Position numbers and translations under genes: made by a program. 14,982 nucleotides of DNA. Source: Chloroflexota bacterium (GTDB taxonomy: Bacteria; Chloroflexota; Anaerolineae; Caldilineales; Caldilineaceae). Location of the stretch: positions 1-14,982 of the forward strand of contig JACQGT010000514.1 of assembly GCA_016199425.1 (NCBI GenBank). Direction: 5' to 3'. Under the pieces are notes generated by a model. The model did not search any database, was not told the origin of the DNA, and saw nothing but the letters and a program-made list of their open reading frames with translations. This document shows, one piece after another, positions 7,648 through 14,682 of this stretch. Numbering within the stretch: position 1 is the stretch's first letter; each line of letters opens with the position of its first letter.

Positions 7648-9486
7648 ATGGGATTTCGAGCCATTACAGCCCAATTGGTATTGCGGACGCCCCTGCACGT
7701 GGGGACGGGCAGGGCCACAGAGACAGTCGACGATCTGCTGCGCCGAGACGCCCAGGGGCGTATTCTGATTCCGGGCACCTCCCTGGCTGGCCCCCTGCGC
7801 GCCATCGCCACCCGCCTGGCCCCCCGCTTGGGCAGTCGGTCCTGCCAGGCGCTTCAAGGCGGCGATTTCGGTTCTCAGATCTGCGGATGCCTGACCTGTC
7901 GACTTTTCGGGGATGTGACCCCCCAGGAAGATGAGAAGAAGGGTGTGGCCTCCCAGGTGATCATCTACGATGCGCCTTTGGACAAAAACCCGGAGATCGC
8001 CATCCGCGACGGCGTGGGCATCGATCGGGTCACTGGCGCGGCAGCCCGCAAAGAGCGTCTCAAATTCGATCTGGAAGTTGTGCCCGCGGGGACGATTTTC
8101 TCTTTGCGTATGGAATTCGATCCAAATCTGACCGACGAAAGAGCGCTGCAACTCCTGGCGGTCAGCCTGGCTGAATGGGAGGCGGGGCGGGGCGCAGTGG
8201 GGGGTCGTGTGGGCAGGGGTCTGGGCGCATTTACTCTCCAGAACATCCAATATCGCGACCAAAAACTGGATACAATCGAGGCTGTGGTCGATTTCTTGAA
8301 GATCGGCCCAGGCTGGACGAAACAAACCGGTGCTGGCGATTGGCTGGCAACCCAGAGCGCAGCGACTCGCAAGCAGGCGCAGCTCTTGTCTCCGGTGGGG
8401 GATCATTCGGTTGCCTGTTCCTGGGCGCTGACCGAGTTCACTCTGGCCGCGGAGGGATCCTTTCTGATCAATGACCCGGTGCGGGCAGGGCAGGGCGGTT
8501 TTGACCACGCGCCCCTGCTCACAGCCTATGAGCGAAAGGGAGAACCGGTGCTGCCCGGCTCCAGCCTGCGCGGTGTGTTGCGCAGCCAGGCGGAACGTAT
8601 CGCCCGCACGCTGGCCACCCACGACGCTTGGGGTGACAACAAGCGGTCAAGTGAGGAGCGAAAACGGGAATTCTCCACTAGCTGTCCTGCCTGCAATCCT
8701 TTAACCACACATACATCAACCACACATACATCGGATGCAGTTGCTAGTTGCAATAGCTTTATCAAGACACTTGCTCCGGAGAAACGCCGAGAATTGGAAG
8801 ATAGAGGGGCCGAGGACAAACTCTGCCTGGCCTGCCGGTTGTTCGGCAGCACGTGGAACGGCAGCCGCCTGCGGGTGGAGGATGCGCCGCTACTTCCCAA
8901 CACGGGTAAACAGAAGGTGATGGACTTCCTGGCCATCGACCGCTTCACCGGCGGCGGGCGGGATGGGGCCAAATTTGACGCAGTCGCGCTCTGGCAGCCC
9001 CATTTCCGGGTGCGTCTCTTTCTGGAGAATCCAGAAGGGTGGGAGCTGGGCTGGCTGGTCCTGACTTTGCGAGATTTGCACGAAGGGCTGACTACGGTGG
9101 GCTTTGGCGCGGCCAAAGGCTTCGGACGCATGACGATCCAGTCGCCCAGCATCACCTTCGGTATTCTCCACGAAACCGATTTTCCATTGCCGCCTGCGCC
9201 AGAGGACGAAAGCGAAGATAGGCAGAAATTGGAAAGAGCGATTGTCGCCAGAGAAAAGTTGCTGACGCACAGGGGGACGCCCAGCGGTCTTTACCAGACC
9301 ATTGGCTACGCTGATAGTCACAAGGCTGACTGGTTGGACCTGGCAGATGGCTGGGTACAGGCGTTCCATCGTGAACGCAGGGCTCGTCCCCGCGCCCAGG
9401 AGTTCACGCTGCAGAAGGATAGCTACTTCACCAAAATCGCAGACCAATGGCTGCCCGATCTCTACCCGGTGGAGGTGTCTGCATGA
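7648..9486 (+). CDS. cas7-2x: Cas7-Cas7 (tandem Csm3-like) fusion, Cas7-2x
   Basis: This 612-residue protein holds two Csm3-like Cas7 domains. Domain 1 (about 3-200) has LRTPLHVGTG (12-21), candidate catalytic D28/D29 in TVDDLLRRD, LIPGTSLAGPLRA (40-52), C79/C81/C84 with CRLFG, IDRVTGAA (125-132), and a Gly-rich loop GGRVGRGLGAF. Domain 2 (about 255-505) repeats the plan: D286 in GFDHAPLLTAYERKG, VLPGSSLRGVLRS (301-313), C346/C349/C368/C393/C396 with CRLFGS, AIDRFTGGGRDGAKFD (429-444), and GFGAAKGFGRM (485-495). Both domains keep an Asp where Csm3 has its RNase residue, so both may cut target RNA. This is the Cas7-2x arrangement of III-D2. About 105 further residues follow with no RAMP motif. 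An internal tandem 5-residue duplication lies inside the domain 2 cysteine region. Its stop overlaps the next gene's ATG. Confidence 0.88.
   Translation: MGFRAITAQLVLRTPLHVGTGRATETVDDLLRRDAQGRILIPGTSLAGPLRAIATRLAPRLGSRSCQALQGGDFGSQICGCLTCRLFGDVTPQEDEKKGVASQVIIYDAPLDKNPEIAIRDGVGIDRVTGAAARKERLKFDLEVVPAGTIFSLRMEFDPNLTDERALQLLAVSLAEWEAGRGAVGGRVGRGLGAFTLQNIQYRDQKLDTIEAVVDFLKIGPGWTKQTGAGDWLATQSAATRKQAQLLSPVGDHSVACSWALTEFTLAAEGSFLINDPVRAGQGGFDHAPLLTAYERKGEPVLPGSSLRGVLRSQAERIARTLATHDAWGDNKRSSEERKREFSTSCPACNPLTTHTSTTHTSDAVASCNSFIKTLAPEKRRELEDRGAEDKLCLACRLFGSTWNGSRLRVEDAPLLPNTGKQKVMDFLAIDRFTGGGRDGAKFDAVALWQPHFRVRLFLENPEGWELGWLVLTLRDLHEGLTTVGFGAAKGFGRMTIQSPSITFGILHETDFPLPPAPEDESEDRQKLERAIVAREKLLTHRGTPSGLYQTIGYADSHKADWLDLADGWVQAFHRERRARPRAQEFTLQKDSYFTKIADQWLPDLYPVEVSA
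8703..8732 (+). repeat. Perfect 15-bp tandem duplication inside the Cas7-2x gene
   Basis: AACCACACATACATC occurs twice back to back (8703-8717 and 8718-8732). It preserves the frame and encodes TTHTS twice (residues 353-362) between the C346/C349 pair and C368. It looks like a recent replication-slippage duplication in a loop. Confidence 0.9.
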
Positions 9487-10118
9487 GTACACAGACCGAA
9501 AGCCAACTGGATTTTGGCAAATTGATGGATCGGATGGAGACTGCGCGCCAGGAGGTTGTGGAAGAGCGCCCGGCGATTGTGGGTGGACGCTTCACCCATA
9601 GCCAACTGGACGCTTTTCTGGCCGCGCGGCGCGTCCAATGGGATCAGATGCCCTGGCGTATCTGGGAACATGTCAGCGCCATCGACTTTGCCGATGAACC
9701 GGCGTCGCCGGATTTGCTGCAACGGGCCGACATCTTTGGCCCAAGCGGCCATCTTTCCCTGCGCCGGGACGGTGACCGCTGGCTTTGGCATTTTATCGGC
9801 GCGGTGCAGCCAAACGTCCCGCCAGAATTCAATCCGTCCGACTTTTGGAAGCGGCACAGCGACACAATGCTGCGCCGCTATGAGGAAAGCGTTATCCTGT
9901 GGGGGCAGGAAGTACGAATAGACAAGGACGATCCGAAAACGGGAATCGGTCTGTGGCAAGACGATCGGGTGGGCGCAGCGCGGCTTGCCTATCCACAGAT
10001 GAGCGGAAACCTGCGCGTCTATTTACACTATTGGCGCTACACCGAAGCCGGGCAGACGGCGTTTGTTTGGTATCGTGGACTTGGAGATGAACAGGGGGTG
10101 AAGTCGTGGCCGAAATAG
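9483..10118 (+). CDS. csx19: Csx19-like CRISPR-associated protein (TIGR03984 family)
   Basis: This 211-residue soluble protein has no RAMP Gly-rich loop, no membrane segment and no obvious catalytic motif. The late segment YEESVILWGQE (133-143), then WQDDRVGAARLAYP (158-171) and a C-terminal RVYLHYWRYTEAG (178-190), resembles TIGR03984 proteins, found in type III-D loci and called Csx19. In the characterised III-D2 complex Csx19 is a small accessory subunit of uncertain role. The ATG at 9483 overlaps the upstream stop (ATGA). The 3' end overlaps the GTG start of the next gene by 13 bp, so three genes are translationally linked here. Family assignment rests on remembered motifs and its expected place in the operon; the biochemical function is not inferable from sequence. 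Confidence 0.65.
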   Translation: MSTQTESQLDFGKLMDRMETARQEVVEERPAIVGGRFTHSQLDAFLAARRVQWDQMPWRIWEHVSAIDFADEPASPDLLQRADIFGPSGHLSLRRDGDRWLWHFIGAVQPNVPPEFNPSDFWKRHSDTMLRRYEESVILWGQEVRIDKDDPKTGIGLWQDDRVGAARLAYPQMSGNLRVYLHYWRYTEAGQTAFVWYRGLGDEQGVKSWPK

Positions 10119-12409
10119 GTGGAACTATCGAAAGACGCAGCCATCATAGCGGAACCATTCGTAGCGACGATGGTAAGTCATATCAGTTCAACCGCAGGGC
10201 GACTGTGCAGGGTGACTTTGATGCCATTGTGCCAGGACAGCGTGTTGAATTCACGGCAGATGGCGACAGGGCGCGACAGGTGAAGCTTCTCGATAAAGTT
10301 ATGAAGATTGAAAAACCGAAGCCGCGTGAAGAGCCTAGACAGCAACAGGGCCCTTATCGCTTTTTGAATCCCTACAACTTCGTGCGTACCCTGGAAGTGC
10401 GCAACCGTACCGCTGCGCCCTTGCTAGGGCGTTGTTCTCCACCTCCCCATGACCGCTATGTGGGGATTAGCGGTCGCATCACCTGCCAGCTAACAGCAGT
10501 GACGCCGCTTTTCGTTTCTGACAGCGAGGGCATCACGGAAGAGTCGGTAGGGGAGAAAATACATAGCCACTATCGTTTCTTTCGCGATCCAGAGGGCAAT
10601 GTGGCGATTCCCGCAACAAGCCTGCGCGGGTCTATTCGTTCAATCTTTGAGGCAGCAACCAACTCCTGTTTCGCCAATTTCGCCGGAGACAAACGGCTTA
10701 GTTATCATCTGCCGCCCGGTGATGCGCTGCGGCTGGTGCCAGCCCGGGTGCGTAAAGTCAATGATGACCGCTGGGAGCTCGATCTGTTGCCTGGGACGAC
10801 TTCTGTGAATCCCACTCAACGGCCTGCGGGACCGCAATACGCCGCCTGGGTGCCTACGTATACGCCGCTTTGGGCCAGCCGGACGACGGCGAAGGCTCCA
10901 AAGTCACCCTATTCTGCGCGGCAAAAGGTATCGTTGGCAGGCTTCTCGCATGGCGAACCCTGCCAGGCAATTGTCGAGTCAGTGCAACACCCCCTTCGAC
11001 GCTTTGAGTTCTGGAATGTAGTACACTTGGCGCAGCAGGGGCAGAGATTGCCAAACCCCAAAAGCAACCAAAGGATAGTCAGCGGCTACCTGTGCATCAC
11101 CAACCAGAACATCGAAAACAAGCATGACGAGCGCCTGTTCTTCAACACCCAGCAGTTGAAGCCAGTGGAATTACCGTCCACTGTACGCCAAAAGTATGAG
11201 GAATTGATCGCCGACTACCAGGAACGACATGGCGATGAGGCGCACAAACGAAAGCAGCCTACGAAACCACACGGCAAAGAACCTGCTTTCAGCCGCTTTA
11301 TCGTGGAGCGCACGGGGAAAAAGGAGCCGAAACTCGTCGATGGTGATCTGGTCTATGCCATGCTGGAACGCAATCTGGGTGGCTTTGGCGTCCAATTCAT
11401 CGTACCTGTCTCTGTACCACGGGTTGGCTTCAATCGTACTATTGGAGAACTGCTGTATCCCGGTGAATTGGGAAAATGCGACAAATACGATCATCTCTGT
11501 CCGGCCTGCCGCACCTTTGGCTGGGTCTGGGGTGCTGAAGATCGCGACATCGCCGCTCCCGCACTTGCAGAACGAACCGCCTATGCCGGTCGCGTACGTT
11601 TCAGCCATGCCAACCTCACCCACGACGCCGGCGCTTTCGACAGTACGCTTGCCATTCTTTCTACGCCGAAACCGACAACCGCTCGCTTCTACCTGCGTCC
11701 CAAGGCCGGCAAGCCGCAGGACGGTCTGCCAGACCATCAGACGGACTTTGACGCCAGCGGGCAGATCCTCCGTGGCCGCAAGGTCTATCGTCACCACGGG
11801 GACCGTCTGAACCCTCAGGAGTATCAGAGTGTGAACGGTGCAAAAAGCGATCAGAATCGAACTGTGCATGGTGTGCAGGATGTGGGCAGTGTGTTCGAGT
11901 TCACAGTAGACTTCGAGAATCTGGCCGCCGTCGAATTGGGGGCGCTACTGTGGAGTCTGAGCTTGGAGGGCTGGCATCATCGACTTGGGTTTGGCAAGCC
12001 ACTTGGCTTTGGTTCGGCAAAAGTCGATGTCATTGCCGTGAACGTCCTGAGCAATGCAGATCGGTATGCGACATTGACTGATGAGACAGGAGGTTGGGCC
12101 AATCAGACCTCGGAAGCGCACCGATGGATTTTGACCTTCAAGGAGGCAATGCAAGCGCGCTACGGAATGCCTTTTGAGAAACTCGATACCATCCGGGACC
12201 TGAAAGCTCTCCTTGCCGAGACGCTGCCTTTGCCAGTGCATTATCCACGACCGACGGCGAACCCCCAGGCCGAAGGCAAACAGTATGAATGGTTTGTTGG
12301 TAACAAACGCAGCGGACAGGACGCGGGTTCACGACTGGCGTTGCGTCTCGCCGATGAAGACCGCGAGGGTTTGCCGTTGATCGATAAGTACGGGGATCAG
12401 AAGAGTTGA
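10106..12409 (+). CDS. TIGR03986-type Cas7-with-insertion RAMP protein, with N-terminal cold-shock-like domain
   Basis: This 767-residue protein begins with an OB-fold/cold-shock-like segment at 4-62: GGTIERRSHHSGTIRSDDGK, then YQFNRR and IVPGQRVEFT, ending RARQV. The RNP1/RNP2 aromatic positions are poorly kept. A charged linker (64-80) leads to the TIGR03986 core: YRFLNPYNFVR (84-94), HDRYVGISGRITCQL (115-129), AIPATSLRGSIRSIFE (167-182). A long insertion (about 205-430) follows, then C458/C465/C468 with CPACRTFGWVWG, AYAGRVRFSH (492-501), ILRGRKVYRHHG (554-565), and Gly-rich LGFGKPLGFGSAKV (627-640). It closes with the family-type tail HYPRP...YEWFVGNK (712-734). This should be the Cas7-insertion subunit at one end of the backbone. 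The GTG start overlaps csx19 by 13 bp; a GGGGG stretch lies about 7 nt upstream. A diverged paralogue follows directly. Confidence 0.82.
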   Translation: MAEIGGTIERRSHHSGTIRSDDGKSYQFNRRATVQGDFDAIVPGQRVEFTADGDRARQVKLLDKVMKIEKPKPREEPRQQQGPYRFLNPYNFVRTLEVRNRTAAPLLGRCSPPPHDRYVGISGRITCQLTAVTPLFVSDSEGITEESVGEKIHSHYRFFRDPEGNVAIPATSLRGSIRSIFEAATNSCFANFAGDKRLSYHLPPGDALRLVPARVRKVNDDRWELDLLPGTTSVNPTQRPAGPQYAAWVPTYTPLWASRTTAKAPKSPYSARQKVSLAGFSHGEPCQAIVESVQHPLRRFEFWNVVHLAQQGQRLPNPKSNQRIVSGYLCITNQNIENKHDERLFFNTQQLKPVELPSTVRQKYEELIADYQERHGDEAHKRKQPTKPHGKEPAFSRFIVERTGKKEPKLVDGDLVYAMLERNLGGFGVQFIVPVSVPRVGFNRTIGELLYPGELGKCDKYDHLCPACRTFGWVWGAEDRDIAAPALAERTAYAGRVRFSHANLTHDAGAFDSTLAILSTPKPTTARFYLRPKAGKPQDGLPDHQTDFDASGQILRGRKVYRHHGDRLNPQEYQSVNGAKSDQNRTVHGVQDVGSVFEFTVDFENLAAVELGALLWSLSLEGWHHRLGFGKPLGFGSAKVDVIAVNVLSNADRYATLTDETGGWANQTSEAHRWILTFKEAMQARYGMPFEKLDTIRDLKALLAETLPLPVHYPRPTANPQAEGKQYEWFVGNKRSGQDAGSRLALRLADEDREGLPLIDKYGDQKS

Positions 12410-12524
12410 ACACACTGGCAGGAGAATGGTTGGATGTCCCGTGCAGATGCACAAGATAGATTCTCGATATGGGAGCTCACACAAAAAGTTCAGACGACCG
12501 CCAAATACACTGCGTGAGGTTTTT
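12410..12524 (+). other. Gap between the two Cas7-insertion paralogues
   Basis: This 115-bp gap is the longest between cas genes in a tightly packed operon. The downstream frame is open through it from an ATG at 12426, which would add 33 residues, but the AGGAG before that ATG is almost adjacent to it and too close to act normally. I see no hairpin strong enough for a terminator. Confidence 0.5.
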
Positions 12525-14645
12525 ATGGCAAAGCAAAAAGGCAAACCAACCGGCCCATCCGTCTCTCGCCAACGGCAGAAAGAAGCCGACAAGGCCAAAC
12601 GCGCCGAGGAGCGCCGCCGACAGGAACAGGCGGCCTCAACGGCTGCGACACAGAAGGCCAGGTCACAAGACCCGCAGACTCTCGCTTGGCCGCCGGCGCG
12701 CCAGCCGACCGAGTCGCGCGAGCAGTACCGCTTCCTCAACCCCTACAACTTCGTGCGTTACTTGCCGGAGCCAATCAGCGCACCAGACGATCCCAATGCG
12801 CAGTTGCTGGGCTGCTGCGCGCCGCCGCCCCATGACCGTTACGTGGGTCTGAGTGGACGCATCACCTGCCAGCTAGAGACGATGACGCCGCTCTTCATTG
12901 CCGACAGCCACGAAGTGAAGACCACCAAAGTGAAGTTGGCCGATGGACGAGAAGTAGAGCATAAGAGCTACCGGTTCTTTCAGTACGATGGCAAAGACGC
13001 CATCCCGGCCACCAGCTTGCGCGGAATGATCCGTTCGCTCTTCGAGGCAGTGACCAATTCGCCGTTCAGCGTTTTCGATGGCGGTGCGCGCCTGGAATAC
13101 CGCATCGATCCGGCTGAAGCGCGACGCTTCAAGCCCGGCATCGTGCAGAGTCTGCCCGCGGATGGACGGCCAGGCGTGGTCGCGCTGTGTGAAGAGGCTA
13201 AGATAGGCGCCTATTACGAGGATCCCGTCGCCAATGTTCTTGACGATTTATGGCATTGCGGTGAAGAAGCGTGGGCCATTGTGGGCAAGACCAAGAACAA
13301 TGTGGTCAAGGTCGAGACACTCAGCCGTGACACACTGGCCGGTAGTCAGGTGCATCGCGGCTGGGTCAAGGTGACAGGTCGAACGATCGACAGCAAACGC
13401 AACGAGAGCTTCTTCTACTTTGAAGGTGACGCCAGCAAAGCCAAGACAGTGTCTTTTGATGCCGAACGGGAGAGCGACTTGAATGCGATTCTTCATGCGC
13501 AGCTACACGAGCGCAAGCAGGACTTTCATAGCCAGATCCAGAGCGAGCGCTTATCGCCGGGCAATTTGGTTTATGTAGAGCTTGACCGCGCAGACAATAC
13601 GCAAGTATACAATATCGCCCTGGCGCGTGTGGCCCGACTGCGTTACCGCCACACGATCGGTAATCTCGTGCCTGGTCATCTCAAACCCAGCGAGCGGTAC
13701 GACCAGTTGGATATCGCCGCGCGTCTTTTTGGATGGGTGAGGGCCAGTGGGGAAGAAGACCGCCGAGAGCGTGTGGCCTATGCCGGTCGAGTACAGCTTA
13801 CACATGCCGTTTTGACCGAAGACGGCGACAAAGGCGTCTATGCAGACGAACTTGCTCTGGCCATCCTTGGCGAACCCAAGCCGACGACAACGCTCTTCTA
13901 TCTACGCAAGAAGGATGGGGAATGGAGCGAGGAACAACGTAAGAATCCTGGTGCAGCCGAGTCTATCGGCTACGACGGCCCCAACGTCCTGCGTGGGCGC
14001 AAGATCTATCGTCACCACGGCTCAGCGCTCAATCGCTTGGAATATGAGCGCGCGGGGGAAAATCGCGACCATCAAAATCGTAGCGTGCGTGGGGTGCGGG
14101 GACCAGGCAACATCTTTGAATTCACTATCGATTTTCACAATCTGGCACCACTGGAGTTGGGCGCACTGCTTTGGACGCTGAACCTCAGTGACGAAGGCTG
14201 TTATTTTCGTCTGGGCTACGCCAAGCCGCTGGGATTCGGCAGCATCCGTATGCCTGCGGAGAAGAAGATCGAATTGCGCGATTTTAGCCAGCGCTATCAA
14301 TCCTTGGATGCATCAGGCTGGCGTGTTGCAACACCGAACGAAAAAAGTGTTTGGCTTGAGAGATTCGAATCAGCGATGCGCCGACGCTATGGTCATCCCA
14401 TCCGCGACCTACCAAATATCAAAGATCTAATCGCTCTGCTGGGCGACCCCAAACAATCCCAGCCTGCGCACATCCATTATCCGCGCGTCGATACGAAGCC
14501 TGACCCAGAAGGCAAGAATTTCGAGTGGTTTGTGACCAACAAATCTAAATCTACCAAACTCGAAAACGCTGGGCCAAACTTGCCTCTGGAGATGCCAGGA
14601 GAAGAACAAGATTTGCCGTTACTGCAAAAAAATCGGAAGCAATGA
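12525..14645 (+). CDS. Second TIGR03986-type Cas7-with-insertion RAMP protein (diverged paralogue)
   Basis: This 706-residue protein is a tandem paralogue of the upstream gene. In the HDRY...DS block (residues 103-128 here, 115-140 there) 20 of 26 residues are identical. Shared marks include YRFLNPYNFVR (68-78), AIPATSLRGMIRSLFE (159-174), AYAGRVQLTH (418-427), VLRGRKIYRHHG (488-499), LGYAKPLGFGSIR (563-575) and the FEWFVTNK tail (666-673). Three things differ. The cold-shock-like start is replaced by a Lys/Arg/Glu-rich, probably disordered or coiled extension (1-66). The cysteine cluster is gone, with YDQLDIAARLFGW (392-404) where the other has CPACRTFGW. The inserted middle (about 190-365) does not align by eye. 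It is the last cas gene here. I chose ATG 12525 because GTGAGG lies 5 nt upstream and the charged start is plausible; 12426 is the alternative. Confidence 0.8.
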   Translation: MAKQKGKPTGPSVSRQRQKEADKAKRAEERRRQEQAASTAATQKARSQDPQTLAWPPARQPTESREQYRFLNPYNFVRYLPEPISAPDDPNAQLLGCCAPPPHDRYVGLSGRITCQLETMTPLFIADSHEVKTTKVKLADGREVEHKSYRFFQYDGKDAIPATSLRGMIRSLFEAVTNSPFSVFDGGARLEYRIDPAEARRFKPGIVQSLPADGRPGVVALCEEAKIGAYYEDPVANVLDDLWHCGEEAWAIVGKTKNNVVKVETLSRDTLAGSQVHRGWVKVTGRTIDSKRNESFFYFEGDASKAKTVSFDAERESDLNAILHAQLHERKQDFHSQIQSERLSPGNLVYVELDRADNTQVYNIALARVARLRYRHTIGNLVPGHLKPSERYDQLDIAARLFGWVRASGEEDRRERVAYAGRVQLTHAVLTEDGDKGVYADELALAILGEPKPTTTLFYLRKKDGEWSEEQRKNPGAAESIGYDGPNVLRGRKIYRHHGSALNRLEYERAGENRDHQNRSVRGVRGPGNIFEFTIDFHNLAPLELGALLWTLNLSDEGCYFRLGYAKPLGFGSIRMPAEKKIELRDFSQRYQSLDASGWRVATPNEKSVWLERFESAMRRRYGHPIRDLPNIKDLIALLGDPKQSQPAHIHYPRVDTKPDPEGKNFEWFVTNKSKSTKLENAGPNLPLEMPGEEQDLPLLQKNRKQ

Positions 14646-14682
14646 GTGCAGGTTGGCAACCCATCCCAAATGAAAAGTGATA

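Noticed and set aside
5703..8622. Long minus-strand open frames (5703-7049 and 7345-8622)
   Set aside because: Both are antisense to well-supported cas genes with clear RAMP motifs; long antisense frames are expected in GC-rich coding sequence.
12426..12524. Longer start (ATG 12426) for the second Cas7-insertion protein
   Set aside because: Its AGGAG is nearly adjacent to the ATG and the 33 added residues resemble nothing; 12525 is preferred, though not proven.
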